Assembly: GCF_019635455.1 (NCBI RefSeq)
Contig: NZ_JAHBZJ010000013.1
Span: 1 to 64,000, forward strand
DNA length: 64,000 bases
Direction of reading: 5' to 3'
DNA from: Sphingomonas sp.
GTDB lineage: Bacteria; Pseudomonadota; Alphaproteobacteria; Sphingomonadales; Sphingomonadaceae
Shown piece after piece: positions 28,888 to 37,496 of the stretch. Numbering within the stretch: position 1 is the stretch's first letter; each line of letters begins with the position of its first letter. The translations under genes were made by a program, and so were the position numbers. The notes beneath the pieces are model-generated. The model worked only from the letters and a program-made list of their open reading frames with translations. It did not search any database and had not been told where the DNA came from.

Positions 28888-29133
28888 TTACGCGACGAAG
28901 ATCAGGATCATCGCGACGACGAACGCGAGCAGGCCGAGAAGCTCGGCGGCCGCGAAGCCGATGAACAGGCGGCCCTGCTGGCCGTCGGCCGCACCCGGAT
29001 TGCGCAGCGCGCCTTCAAGGAACGAGCCGAAGACGTTGCCCACACCGATCGCGGCCATGCCCGCGCCGATCGCGGCAAGGCCGGCGCCGATGAGCTTCGC
29101 CGCTTCCGGGCTGATCATGCTGGTCGGTTCCAT
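28888..29133 (-). CDS. atpE: F0F1 ATP synthase subunit c
   Basis: An 81-residue proteolipid forming the rotor ring. Two hydrophobic helices are joined by the polar loop [11 protein letters not shown]; the proton-carrying Glu is in the second helix ([13 protein letters not shown]). The Gly/Ala-rich first helix ([17 protein letters not shown]) is typical for ring packing. The ATG at 29133 (MEPTSM) is chosen; the frame continues to 29238 without a good start. Glu rather than Asp at the ion site is usual for this group. Confidence 0.96.
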   Translation of the reverse strand: MEPTSMISPEAAKLIGAGLAAIGAGMAAIGVGNVFGSFLEGALRNPGAADGQQGRLFIGFAAAELLGLLAFVVAMILIFVA

Positions 29134-29182
29134 TTTCAAAACTCCTGCTTCAAATTCAGTTGGTGGTTGTTGACGAAAAAAC

Positions 29183-29965
29183 TCAGTGCAGATGCTCGGC
29201 GTCGTGGATGTAGAGCGCGGTGAGCAGCGCGAAGACATAGGCCTGAATGCCCGCCACCAGCACTTCGAGCGCCGAAATGCCGACCATCAGCGCGAAGCTG
29301 GGGATGCCGACGATCCCGCCCCACATCGGGCTGGCCGCGCCGGAATTGATGACGAAGCCGGCCAGCACCTTCAGCAGGATGTGGCCCGCGGTCATCGCGA
29401 CGAACAGTCGCAGGCCCAGGCTGAACGGGCGGAACAGGAACGAGATCAGTTCGATGACAAAGATCATCGGGACCATATAGCCCGGCGTGCCGGCCGGCAC
29501 GAACAGGCTGAAGAAGTGAAAGCCATGCTTCCAGAAGCCGACGATCAGCACGATCGAGAAGCTGAGCAGCGCGAGCACGCCGGTGATCGTGAAATGGCTG
29601 GTGAAGGTGAACGGATGCACGCCGAACAGCCCGAGCGGCAGCAGCCCCAGCAGGTTGGCGAACAGGATGAACATGAACAGCGAGAAGACATAGGGCAGAT
29701 ATTTCCGCCCGCCCTTGCCGATATTGTCATCGACCAGCTTGGCGATGAAGCCGGTGAAGTTTTCCACCAGCATCTGCCAGCGGCCGGGTACGACCTGCTG
29801 CTTCATGCCGCCGGCCATGAAGACCCACAGCACGATCATCGCGACGACCATCCACAGCGCCGAGTTGGTGAAGGCGATCTGATGCCCGCCGATGTTGAAA
29901 CCGTCCCAGATCGTCTGCACCTCAAACTGGTGCATCGGGTCGATCTTGCCAGATTCTGCCGCCAC
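29183..29965 (-). CDS. atpB: F0F1 ATP synthase subunit a
   Basis: A 260-residue membrane subunit that forms the proton half-channels. It has five to six helices, including the conserved [20 protein letters not shown] segment whose Arg (in LGLRLF) faces the c-ring, and a C-terminal helix with [20 protein letters not shown]. It uses a GTG start at 29965 ([16 protein letters not shown]); an ATG at 29935 would remove ten residues. It sits between atpI and atpE in the F0 operon. Confidence 0.96.
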   Translation of the reverse strand: MAAESGKIDPMHQFEVQTIWDGFNIGGHQIAFTNSALWMVVAMIVLWVFMAGGMKQQVVPGRWQMLVENFTGFIAKLVDDNIGKGGRKYLPYVFSLFMFILFANLLGLLPLGLFGVHPFTFTSHFTITGVLALLSFSIVLIVGFWKHGFHFFSLFVPAGTPGYMVPMIFVIELISFLFRPFSLGLRLFVAMTAGHILLKVLAGFVINSGAASPMWGGIVGIPSFALMVGISALEVLVAGIQAYVFALLTALYIHDAEHLH

Positions 29966-30080
29966 GCCGTCTTCCTGTTTGATCGGCCCGCCGGGGCGCG
30001 CCGCTCTTCGTTTGTCTACCGCGATTTCCGGGCGCCGCGCGCGGGCGGCTGGAAATCACTTTGGCAAAAGCGCCCGAAAG

Positions 30081-30398
30081 TCACTTCGAGCGCTGGTTCG
30101 AAATCCTGAAGATGTTCCTGAACGCGACCCCGATTCCGAGGAACAGCATCACGAGCAGGAGCCAGGGGGATGTTCCGAGGAACCGATCGAGCAGCCACCC
30201 GATCAGCGCCCCTCCCGCCAGACCGCCGACCAGCTCGGCGAGAACGCGATTGCCCAGGCGATAATCATCCTCGCCCTTGTCGTCGCTCTCGCCTCTGCGG
30301 ATCGCCTCATCGGTTTGCGCCCGCGCCAGCCGCTCGTTCAGCGCGGCGATGCGTGCATCCTCCTTGAGGGGGTCCAGTCCGGGCTCGTTCTCGGCCAT
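30081..30398 (-). CDS. atpI: AtpI-family F0 assembly protein
   Basis: A 105-residue protein, first gene of the F0 operon. It has a charged N-terminal half with an acidic RRGESDDKGEDDYRLGNR stretch, then two membrane helices (GGLAGGALIGWLLDRFLG and LLLVMLFLGIGVAFRNIFRI). AtpI assists c-ring assembly or Mg2+ supply in other bacteria. The start at 30398 (MAENEPGLD) is preferred over the long frame to 30473. It is divergent from radC, with about 210 bases between starts. Confidence 0.88.
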   Translation of the reverse strand: MAENEPGLDPLKEDARIAALNERLARAQTDEAIRRGESDDKGEDDYRLGNRVLAELVGGLAGGALIGWLLDRFLGTSPWLLLVMLFLGIGVAFRNIFRISNQRSK

Positions 30399-30608
30399 CT
30401 CGTCTCTCCACAGCCTCCAGCCACGTCGCAGGACACCGGGCAAAACGCATGCGCCGAGCGGCAAGCCCGCCAAGGCACGCGCGCTTTAGAAAGGGGGGGG
30501 AGCCGAGTCAACCGCGGTGCAACAATCGTGCGTGCGAACGCGCGACGCCCGGTTGCCGACCGCCCCCGCCGGGAACCGCTTCCCTTCGGCAGGATCACCC
30601 TCTACCCA

Positions 30609-31307
30609 ATGCCTATGGGCGCGGCCGACAGCGATGCGATCACCGACGGCAGCGGACATCGCGCGCGACTGCGCCAGCGCCTGTTGAGCGACGGCGAGGG
30701 TCTGCTGGACCATGAGCTTGTCGAATATCTGCTCGCACTGGCGATTCCCCGCCGCGATACCAAGCCGCTGGCAAAGGCGCTGCTCCATGAATTTGGCGGG
30801 CTGACCGGCCTGTTGACCGCGGAAGCGGAAGCGATCGCGCGCGTACCGGGAATGGGCGAGACGTCGGTCGCGGCGATCAAGATCGCGCACGCCTCCGCCC
30901 TGCGCCTGCTCAAGGGCGAGGTGGCGGCGCGGCCGGTGCTGGCGAACTGGCAGGCGCTGCTCGACTATCTGCGCGCCGACATGGCGCCGCATGTGATCGA
31001 GCGGGTGCGCGTGCTGCACATGAATTCGCGCAACATGCTGATCCGCGACGAATTGATGCAGGAAGGGTCGGTGGACGAGGCGCCGGTCTATGTCCGCGAA
31101 GTGATCCGCCGCGCGCTGGAACTGGGATCGGCGGCCATCATCCTGGTGCATAATCATCCCAGCGGCGATCCCGCGCCCAGCCGGGCCGATATCGAATTGA
31201 CCCGCAACATCGTCGAGGCGGGCAAGCGACTGGGCATCGCCGTACACGATCACATCATCATCGGCTCCACCGGCCATTCCAGCCTGCGGGGCATGGGCCT
31301 GATGTAA
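30609..31307 (+). CDS. radC: RadC family JAB1/MPN-domain protein
   Basis: A 232-residue RadC protein. An N-terminal helix-hairpin-helix-like region (about 15-105, with AIARVPGMGETSVAAIK) is followed by the JAMM metalloprotease-like domain with H181-N-H183-P-S-G-D and D194 as metal ligands. RadC was named for a supposed repair role that was later withdrawn; its true function is unsettled. The ATG at 30609 gives the usual length, with 30615 the alternative; the long upstream frame runs antisense through atpI. It is a single-gene unit. Confidence 0.9.
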   Translation: MPMGAADSDAITDGSGHRARLRQRLLSDGEGLLDHELVEYLLALAIPRRDTKPLAKALLHEFGGLTGLLTAEAEAIARVPGMGETSVAAIKIAHASALRLLKGEVAARPVLANWQALLDYLRADMAPHVIERVRVLHMNSRNMLIRDELMQEGSVDEAPVYVREVIRRALELGSAAIILVHNHPSGDPAPSRADIELTRNIVEAGKRLGIAVHDHIIIGSTGHSSLRGMGLM

Positions 31308-31348
31308 GCGCGCGCACATGCGGGCGCGCACGGAGATTTGACGCGGAA

Positions 31349-31376
31349 CGGCCGCCGGACCGAAATCCGGCGGCCG
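31349..31376. terminator. strong hairpin between convergent radC and EF-hand genes
   Basis: CGGCCGCCGGA (31349-31359) and TCCGGCGGCCG (31366-31376) form an 11-base perfect stem with a six-base loop. No T-tract follows on either strand, so it may end transcription only weakly or protect 3' ends. Its position between two convergent stops fits a terminator. Confidence 0.6.
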
Positions 31377-31415
31377 CTGGACGGGAGATGCGGATACCCG
31401 TCCGGGAGGGGCCTC

Positions 31416-31976
31416 TTACGAAGGCTGGGGGGCAAGGAAGCCCTTGAGTTCATCCTTGCTCACACCGCCCGATTTGTCGGTATCGGCCGCAGCCATCGCC
31501 TTGCCGATCCATTCCTTGTCCGCTGCCGACTCACCGGTGAAGGCTGGTTCGGCTGGCGAACGCAGCGCGACCATCCAGGCGCCGAATTCCTCGCTCTTCA
31601 GATTGCCGTCGGCATCCTTGTCATAGGTCGGAAAGTCCTGATCTACGATCTGGGCGATCTGCGCCGGGGTCGCCGGCTGCTTTGCAGGCTGCGACTGCGC
31701 CATCTGCGGCTCCGAAGTCGCCGGCTCGGCCGGGGTGGCCGGTGTCGTGGGCGTTGCCGCCACGGGCGTGCCGGGTGCCGTATCGGCCGGTTCATCCGTC
31801 GCCGATGGCGTGGCCGCCTGTGGCGGCGTTGCAGGTTCCGCCGGTGTGGCCGGCTCGGCTGGCGTGGCGGGCGCCGCCGGCGGCGATTCGGCCTGCGGCT
31901 CGCCAGCCGGCATGTCCTGCGCCAATACCGGCGCAGAAATCGTCATCGCGCCGGCAAGAAATATCGTCTTGAGCAT
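31416..31976 (-). CDS. secreted EF-hand calcium-binding protein with Pro/Ala/Thr-rich linker
   Basis: A 186-residue exported protein. Signal peptide about 1-20 (ending VLAQ), then a low-complexity linker (about 25-105) of repeated TPAEPA-type units, then two EF-hands. Loop 1 has D119, D121, D123, N125 and E130; loop 2 has D165, D167, S169, G171 and E176. The ligand pattern is close to canonical, so Ca2+ binding is likely. Similar small EF-hand proteins are frequent in sphingomonads, with no assigned role. Its promoter lies in the AT-richer gap shared with purB. Confidence 0.85.
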   Translation of the reverse strand: MLKTIFLAGAMTISAPVLAQDMPAGEPQAESPPAAPATPAEPATPAEPATPPQAATPSATDEPADTAPGTPVAATPTTPATPAEPATSEPQMAQSQPAKQPATPAQIAQIVDQDFPTYDKDADGNLKSEEFGAWMVALRSPAEPAFTGESAADKEWIGKAMAAADTDKSGGVSKDELKGFLAPQPS

Positions 31977-32121
31977 TGAAAATCTCCTGCTCTATTGGAC
32001 GAGAGGCACGTGATATTCAGCGCCACCCGTGAAGATATCGAACACCCAACAAACGCGTTGCATTTTTACAACGTTCCCTGAAAAATTACTTCGCTATCAA
32101 CTTGACGATACATAACCTCGA

Positions 32122-32154
32122 CTCGTCGCGTCACCGTTTGGATTTTGCGACGAG
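32122..32154. promoter_or_regulatory. inverted repeat upstream of purB
   Basis: CTCGTCGC (32122-32129) and GCGACGAG (32147-32154) form a perfect 8-base inverted repeat with a 17-base T-rich spacer, 75 bases before the purB ATG. It could be an operator or a 5'-leader hairpin. The rest of the gap 31977-32228 is unusually AT-rich and otherwise shows nothing I can name. Confidence 0.45.
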
Positions 32155-32228
32155 ATGAAGCGCGGGGATGCGGTTTACGGCGCCCGCCCCGCTTTGCTAG
32201 GGGCGCGGCGCACCACGAAAGGCTTGCC

Positions 32229-33542
32229 ATGGTTCCCCGCTATTCCCGCCCCGAAATGACCGCCATCTGGTCGGCCGAAAGCCGCTATGGCATCTGGTTC
32301 GAGATCGAGGCGCATGCGACCGACGCCCTGGCCGACCTTGGCGTCGTCCCGAAATCCGCGGCCAGGGCGCTGTGGGACTGGTGGGCGACGAACCCGTCGA
32401 TCGACGTCGCGGCGATCGACGCGATCGAGGCGGTGACGAAGCACGACGTCATCGCCTTTCTGACCTGGGTCGCGGAAAATGTCGGCGAGGAAGCGCGCTT
32501 CATGCATCAGGGCATGACGTCGAGCGACGTGCTCGACACCTGCCTGGCGGTACAGCTGGCCCGCGCGGCGGACATTCTGCTGGCGGATATCGACGCGCTG
32601 CTCGCGGTCCTCAAGCGGCGGGCGGAGGAGCATAAATATACGCCCACGATCGGGCGCAGCCACGGCATCCATGCCGAACCGGTGACGTTCGGCCTGAAAA
32701 TGGCGGAAGCCTATGCGGAGTTCGCCCGCAACAGGACGCGCCTGGTCGCCGCGCGCGCGGACATCGCGACCTGTGCGATCTCCGGCGCGGTCGGCACCTT
32801 CGCCAATATCGATCCCCGGGTGGAAGCGCATGTCGCCGGGAAGCTGGGCCTGGCGGTCGAGCCGGTTTCGACCCAGGTCATCCCGCGCGATCGCCATGCG
32901 ATGTTCTTCGCCACGCTGGGCGTCATCGCCAGCTCGATCGAGCGGCTCGCGGTCGAAATCCGCCACCTTCAGCGCACCGAGGTGCTGGAGGCGGAGGAAT
33001 ATTTCTCCCCGGGCCAGAAGGGCAGCAGCGCGATGCCGCACAAGCGCAATCCGGTGCTGACCGAAAACCTGACCGGCCTTGCCCGCATGGTCCGTAGCGC
33101 CACGATCCCGGCGATGGAGAATGTCGCCTTGTGGCACGAGCGCGACATCAGCCATTCGTCGGTCGAGCGCTATATCGGTCCGGACGCGACGATCACGCTC
33201 GATTTCGCGCTGGCACGGCTGACGGGGGTGATCGACAAGCTGCTGGTCTATCCCGCGCGCATGCAGAAGAATCTCGACCGGATGGGTGGCCTGGTCCATT
33301 CGCAGCGCGTGCTGCTGGCGCTGACCCAGGCCGGAGTGAGCCGGGAGGACAGCTATCGCCTGGTCCAGCGCAACGCGATGAAGGTGTGGGAGAGCGACGG
33401 CGACCTGTCGCTGCTCGACCTGCTCAAGGCCGATCCCGACGTGACCGCCGCGCTATCGACGCAGGAGATCGAGGAAAAGTTCGACCTCGACTATCATTTC
33501 CGACAGGTCGATACGATCTTTGCACGGGTGTTCGCCGAGTGA
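32229..33542 (+). CDS. purB: adenylosuccinate lyase
   Basis: PurB cleaves SAICAR and adenylosuccinate in purine synthesis. The 437-residue protein has the fumarase/aspartase superfamily signature GSSAMPHKRNP (265-275) and the short-form PurB N-terminus MVPRYSRPEM. The active-site region QGMTSSDVLDTCLA and the catalytic His region IGRSHGIHAEPVTFG are intact. The start at 32229 matches the family; the frame extends to 32145 without a conserved sequence. It is monocistronic or leads the small basic-protein gene 66 bases downstream. Confidence 0.96.
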   Translation: MVPRYSRPEMTAIWSAESRYGIWFEIEAHATDALADLGVVPKSAARALWDWWATNPSIDVAAIDAIEAVTKHDVIAFLTWVAENVGEEARFMHQGMTSSDVLDTCLAVQLARAADILLADIDALLAVLKRRAEEHKYTPTIGRSHGIHAEPVTFGLKMAEAYAEFARNRTRLVAARADIATCAISGAVGTFANIDPRVEAHVAGKLGLAVEPVSTQVIPRDRHAMFFATLGVIASSIERLAVEIRHLQRTEVLEAEEYFSPGQKGSSAMPHKRNPVLTENLTGLARMVRSATIPAMENVALWHERDISHSSVERYIGPDATITLDFALARLTGVIDKLLVYPARMQKNLDRMGGLVHSQRVLLALTQAGVSREDSYRLVQRNAMKVWESDGDLSLLDLLKADPDVTAALSTQEIEEKFDLDYHFRQVDTIFARVFAE

Positions 33543-33608
33543 TGCGCGGTCCGGACGATTGACGGCGCGGCGCCTTGGTGATTTACCCGAATAATACAGG
33601 AGTGATCG

Positions 33609-34184
33609 ATGGCCAAGGCGAAGAAACTGAAGGCGAAAGCCGAAAAGGCGCTGAAGACCGGCAAGCTGCCCAAGAAGGTGGCCGGAATCGAGCTGCCGAA
33701 GGAATTGCGCAAGCAGGGCGGAAAGCTGCTGGAGATGGCGCGCAGCCCGCTGGTCGGCGACCTGCTGGCCGCCGGGCTGGTGGCGCTGGCCGCGAACGTG
33801 CGCAACCAGAACCGGCCCAAGGACGAAAATGGCGCGAAGAAGGACCGGTCGGGCGCTGCCGAAGCGCTGGGTCAGACCGCCGCGACGCTCGCGACCGTCG
33901 TCGCCGCCCGGGCAGCGGAGAAGATCACCGGCAAGCTGACCGAACGCGCCGCGCCACCGGCCGCGCCCCGAGCGCCGGACGCGCCGGCGCCCCCGACCGC
34001 ACCGGTCCCGCCGGAAAAGCCCGAACCGTCAGCGCCGCTCAAAACCACCGGAACCCGCAGATCCGCCGCCAAGCCCGCACCGGCACCGGTGAAGACGCCG
34101 CGCGCGAAGGCGCAGCCGCCGCTCAAGGCGGGCGCGACCCGCAAGCCGGCCACCCGCAAGCCGCGCGCGAAGCCGGCATCCTGA
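33609..34184 (+). CDS. Lys/Ala/Pro-rich basic protein, histone H1-like tail
   Basis: A 191-residue protein of no named family. The N-terminal 25 residues are Lys/Ala-rich (MAKAKKLKAKAEKALKTGK). A predicted helical core (about 30-115) contains one hydrophobic helix (SPLVGDLLAAGLVALAANV). The C-terminal about 75 residues are Pro/Ala/Lys/Arg-rich with histone-H1-like units (TRKPATRKPRAKPAS). It could bind nucleic acid or membranes; neither is shown. It is followed by a DUF4126 gene 13 bases downstream, suggesting an operon. Confidence 0.7.
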   Translation: MAKAKKLKAKAEKALKTGKLPKKVAGIELPKELRKQGGKLLEMARSPLVGDLLAAGLVALAANVRNQNRPKDENGAKKDRSGAAEALGQTAATLATVVAARAAEKITGKLTERAAPPAAPRAPDAPAPPTAPVPPEKPEPSAPLKTTGTRRSAAKPAPAPVKTPRAKAQPPLKAGATRKPATRKPRAKPAS

Positions 34185-34197
34185 TCCGCGCAGCCCG

Positions 34198-34800
34198 ATG
34201 AGCGCGGTCGAGATCATCGGGCTGGCCGCCAGCGTCAGCCTGTTGGCGGGATGGCGGCTGTATCTGTGCGTGTTCGCGGTCGGGCTGGCGATGCACGGCG
34301 GCTGGGTGGCGCTGCCCGAACAACTGCGCGCGCTCGACGTGCTGGCCAATCCATGGGTGATCGGCGTCGCCGGCGCCGGCGCGGTCGCCGAATTTCTTGC
34401 CGACAAGGTGATGTGGATCGATTCGGCATGGGATGCGGTCCACACGCTGATCCGTCCGGTGGGCGGGGCGCTGCTGGCGCTGGCGATCGTCGATCCGTCC
34501 AACCCGGCCTGGCAGGTGGCGGTCCTGCTGCTGGGCGGGGGCAGCGCGCTGCTGACCCATGGTGCGAAGGCAGGCGCGCGCGCAGCGGTCAATGCCAGTC
34601 CCGAACCGTTCAGCAACATCGCGGTATCGACCGGCGAGGATGTGCTGACCGGCGGACTGCTGGTGCTGGCGCTGGCGAATCCGGTCGCCGCGGTCGGGAT
34701 CGCCGCACTGATCGCATTGGCCGCCCTCGCGGCGCTGGTGATGCTGCGCCGACTGCTCAGGCGGCTGTTGCGGCGAACCGCGCAGGCACGCCCCGACTAA
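34198..34800 (+). CDS. DUF4126 family membrane protein
   Basis: A 200-residue protein with about five hydrophobic helices. The arrangement EIIGLAASVSLLAGWRLYLC at the N-terminus, FLADKVMWIDSAWDAVHTLI in the middle and the small-residue helix LLGGGSALLTHGAKAGARAA match DUF4126. The function is unknown. Its start lies 13 bases after the basic-protein gene. Confidence 0.83.
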   Translation: MSAVEIIGLAASVSLLAGWRLYLCVFAVGLAMHGGWVALPEQLRALDVLANPWVIGVAGAGAVAEFLADKVMWIDSAWDAVHTLIRPVGGALLALAIVDPSNPAWQVAVLLLGGGSALLTHGAKAGARAAVNASPEPFSNIAVSTGEDVLTGGLLVLALANPVAAVGIAALIALAALAALVMLRRLLRRLLRRTAQARPD

Positions 34801-34831
34801 CGGCCGCGCGTTCGGCCCGTGCCGCCGCCAT

Positions 34832-35557
34832 TCACGCGAACAGTTCGTCCAGAAAATCGCGCATCGCCTGCCAGCTGCGGCGATCGGCATCCGCATGATA
34901 GCCGAATCCCGGCCGATCCGATCCGGCCATGCTGGCGTCGGTGAAGCCATGTCCCGCCCCGCCATACCCATGGATCTGCCAGTCGGCGCCGCCCGCAGAC
35001 AGCTCCGCCGCAAGTCCAACGACCCGGTCGGGCGGCGCGAGTGGATCGTCCCAGCCGTGACAGACGAGCAGCCGGGTCGCGATCGGCGTGGGATAGGCAT
35101 AGCCAGGCGGATCGAACAGACCGTGAAACGCCACCACGCCGCGCACGTCCCCACCCGCCCGGGCGAGGTCGAGCACCGCCTTGCCCCCGAAGCAATAGCC
35201 GATCGCGGCCATGCGCGCGGGATCGACATGCGGCTGCGCGCGCATCGCGGCGACGCTGGCGAACAGGCGGTCGCGCAGCAGCGCGCGGTCGGCGTTGAGC
35301 TGGTTCATATACACTGCCGGGTCCGGCGACTCGCGCGTCGTTCGCTTGCCCTGGCCGTACAGATCGGCGACGAACCCGACATAGCCGAGCGCCGCCAGAC
35401 GGTCGGCGACGGCATCGTCCTGTTCCTTCCGACCCAGAACGTTCGGCACCACCAGCACGCCCGGCCGCGCCGCCCCGTCGGTGGTATCGCGCGCCGCGCA
35501 CCCTTCGAACGGACCGCCCGGTCCGTCATAGATGATGCGTTGTCTTTCCACCGCCAT
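34832..35557 (-). CDS. dienelactone hydrolase family protein
   Basis: A 241-residue alpha/beta hydrolase of the dienelactone hydrolase family. The nucleophile elbow is AIGYCFGGKAVLDLA, with Cys as the nucleophile (G-x-C-x-G), and the C-terminal YGGAGHGFTDASM supplies the His; an Asp lies in CHGWDDPLAPP. Family members cleave dienelactones in chloroaromatic degradation, but many have broader esterase roles. No aromatic pathway genes are present here. The ATG at 35557 has GGAGG at the right distance; the ATG at 35563 abuts it. Confidence 0.88.
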   Translation of the reverse strand: MAVERQRIIYDGPGGPFEGCAARDTTDGAARPGVLVVPNVLGRKEQDDAVADRLAALGYVGFVADLYGQGKRTTRESPDPAVYMNQLNADRALLRDRLFASVAAMRAQPHVDPARMAAIGYCFGGKAVLDLARAGGDVRGVVAFHGLFDPPGYAYPTPIATRLLVCHGWDDPLAPPDRVVGLAAELSAGGADWQIHGYGGAGHGFTDASMAGSDRPGFGYHADADRRSWQAMRDFLDELFA

Positions 35558-35626
35558 GGCCATCCTCCGTTGCCCTGTCGCCACCATGCGCTAAGGACGC
35601 GGGCGACATCCCGCAAGGAGTAGCCC

Positions 35627-36313
35627 ATGCCCACGCTCGTCCTGATCCGCCACGGCCAGTCCGCCTGGAACCTGGAGAACCGCTTCACCGGCTGGTGGGA
35701 CGTCGATCTGACGGCGCAGGGTGTGGAAGAGGCCTGGGCCGCCGGACGGTTGATGAAGGAGAAGGGTGTCGATTTCGACCTGACCTTCACCAGCTATCAG
35801 ACACGCGCGATCAAGACGCTCAACCTCGCGCTGGAGGCGATGGGGCGGCTGTGGCTGCCGACCGAGAAATCGTGGAAGCTGAACGAGCGCCATTATGGCG
35901 GCCTGACCGGCCTGGACAAGGCGGAGACCGCGGCGAAGCACGGCGATGAACAGGTCAAGCTGTGGCGCCGCAGCTTCGACATTCCGCCGCCCCTTCCCGA
36001 GGAGGGATCGCCCTGGGACCTGGCCAAGGACGAACGCTACAAGGGCATCCCGATCCCCCAGACCGAGAGCCTGAAGGACACGATCGCGCGCGTCCTCCCA
36101 TATTGGGAGGAACGGATCGCCCCCGAATTGCGGGCGGGCAAGCGCGTGCTGATCGCGGCGCACGGAAATTCGCTGCGCGCGCTGGTCAAGCATCTGTCGG
36201 GCATTTCGGACGAGGAGATCACCGGGCTGGAAATTCCGACCGGCCAGCCGATCGTCTACGATCTCGCCGACGATCTGACCGCGACCGATCGCTATTATCT
36301 CAGCGAGCGCTGA
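35627..36313 (+). CDS. gpmA: 2,3-bisphosphoglycerate-dependent phosphoglycerate mutase
   Basis: GpmA interconverts 3- and 2-phosphoglycerate in glycolysis. The 228-residue protein has the phosphohistidine motif RHGQSAWN (H9), [15 protein letters not shown] and the second catalytic His in [16 protein letters not shown]. Its length fits the dimeric or tetrameric dPGM group, slightly shorter than E. coli GpmA. The ATG follows CAAGGAG. It appears monocistronic and faces a convergent regulator gene. Confidence 0.95.
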   Translation: MPTLVLIRHGQSAWNLENRFTGWWDVDLTAQGVEEAWAAGRLMKEKGVDFDLTFTSYQTRAIKTLNLALEAMGRLWLPTEKSWKLNERHYGGLTGLDKAETAAKHGDEQVKLWRRSFDIPPPLPEEGSPWDLAKDERYKGIPIPQTESLKDTIARVLPYWEERIAPELRAGKRVLIAAHGNSLRALVKHLSGISDEEITGLEIPTGQPIVYDLADDLTATDRYYLSER

Positions 36314-36344
36314 CACATATCCGGGCCGGACGGGAAGGACCGGG

Positions 36345-36827
36345 TCAAAGGTTGTCGCGGAACATCGCGACCATGTCCTCGACCCGGTCGATATGCGCGG
36401 GCGCGATCGACACGATCGTGCGCCGGCTGTCCATCGGATGGACCTCGCGCACCAGGATGCCGGCGCTGGCGAGCCGTTCGACATGGCGCAGCGCGGTGGT
36501 GCTCGGTACGCCCGATCCGTGGCACAGCGCCTTGACGCTCACCTCGCGCCCCTCGGCACGCGCGGCGACCAGATCGAGCAGCATGTCCCATGCCGGATCG
36601 CGCATGCACTCGATGCCGAGCAGGGTGTTGCGACGGGTGCGCAGGCGGCGCAGGCGGCCGGCATAATCGCCGACGGGACGCCCTTCCGCACGCTTTTGCG
36701 CGGCACCGGTAACCGCCTCTTCGATCCGGTCGATCGCTTCGGTGATCGAACAGCCGTTGCGGTTCGAAACCGCCATGGCCAGACCCAGCAGACGCGCCAG
36801 ATCGTCGGGAGAAAACTGATGATTCAC
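36345..36827 (-). CDS. MarR-like winged-helix regulator
   Basis: A 160-residue protein with a C-terminal winged helix-turn-helix: GREVSVKALCHGSGVPSTTA as the HTH and LVREVHPMDSRRTIVSIAP as the wing, which is the MarR-type pattern. The N-terminal 60 residues are helical and charged and do not match the classic MarR dimer helix. A GTG start is used. The target is unknown; gpmA is convergent and osmC lies upstream on the same strand. Confidence 0.75.
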   Translation of the reverse strand: MNHQFSPDDLARLLGLAMAVSNRNGCSITEAIDRIEEAVTGAAQKRAEGRPVGDYAGRLRRLRTRRNTLLGIECMRDPAWDMLLDLVAARAEGREVSVKALCHGSGVPSTTALRHVERLASAGILVREVHPMDSRRTIVSIAPAHIDRVEDMVAMFRDNL

Positions 36828-36878
36828 GCTGATTTACGAACCGCCCCTGCTACACGGGACGTCCTTTGACACCAAAAT

Positions 36879-36906
36879 GGAGCCGGCGTGTACGCCGAAC
36901 GGCTCC
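36879..36906 (-). terminator. hairpin downstream of osmC
   Basis: GGAGCC (36879-36884) pairs with GGCTCC (36901-36906), with a nested GGCG/CGCC stem. On the minus strand the hairpin follows the osmC stop by about 40 bases and is succeeded by ATTTTGG. It is a plausible but modest terminator for osmC. Confidence 0.5.
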
Positions 36907-36943
36907 GCTTTAGCAATCCATTTCGGGTAACCCGCGCGCCCGA

Positions 36944-37378
36944 TCAGCCGGACGCGTTCAGATTATGGGTCAGACCGATCTCTGCGTTCAACAGCTTCGA
37001 AACCGGACAGTTCGCCTTTGCCTCGGCCGCCAGGCGCTCGAACTCCGCCGGGTCGATTCCCGGCACCGACGCATCGAGCGTCAGATCGGAACGCGTGATC
37101 GTGAAGCCGCCATCGCGCTGTTCCAGCTTGACCGCAGCCTTTGTTTCCAGCGTCCCGTCCGCATGGCCCGCACGGGCGAGCGCGAAGCTGAGCGCCATGG
37201 TGAAGCAGGCGGCGTGCGCCGCGGCGATCAGTTCCTCCGGATTGGTGCCGGGTTCGTCCTCGAACCGCGTGTTGAAGCCATAGGGCTGGTCGGACATCAC
37301 CCCCGACTGGGTCGAGATGCTGCCCTTCCCCGCCTTGCCGAAACCGGAATAGCGGGCGCTGGCGGTGCGGGTGGTCAT
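36944..37378 (-). CDS. osmC: OsmC family peroxiredoxin-like protein
   Basis: A 144-residue OsmC/Ohr-fold protein, expected to reduce organic hydroperoxides with two cysteines. Both are visible: HAACFTMALS and ANCPVSKLL. The opening ARYSGFGKAGKGSISTQSG and the EDEPGTNPEELIAAAHAA motif favour OsmC over Ohr. The ATG at 37378 has AGGAGA upstream. It starts about 120 bases from the divergent histidine kinase gene. Confidence 0.9.
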   Translation of the reverse strand: MTTRTASARYSGFGKAGKGSISTQSGVMSDQPYGFNTRFEDEPGTNPEELIAAAHAACFTMALSFALARAGHADGTLETKAAVKLEQRDGGFTITRSDLTLDASVPGIDPAEFERLAAEAKANCPVSKLLNAEIGLTHNLNASG

Positions 37379-37496
37379 CGATCGATCTCCTGATAGTCGG
37401 TTCGCAGCAGCAACGACGGGGCGGGGCCGGCGTTCCATGCCTGCGACCGGTCCTTCCCACATCCCGAGCCACGATGTAGAGCGGCGAGCGACGCAC

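Noticed and set aside
34797-35501. 234-codon minus-strand frame overlapping dienelactone hydrolase
   Set aside because: It is an out-of-frame reading of the same gene, Arg/Gly/Ala-rich and without the hydrolase motifs.
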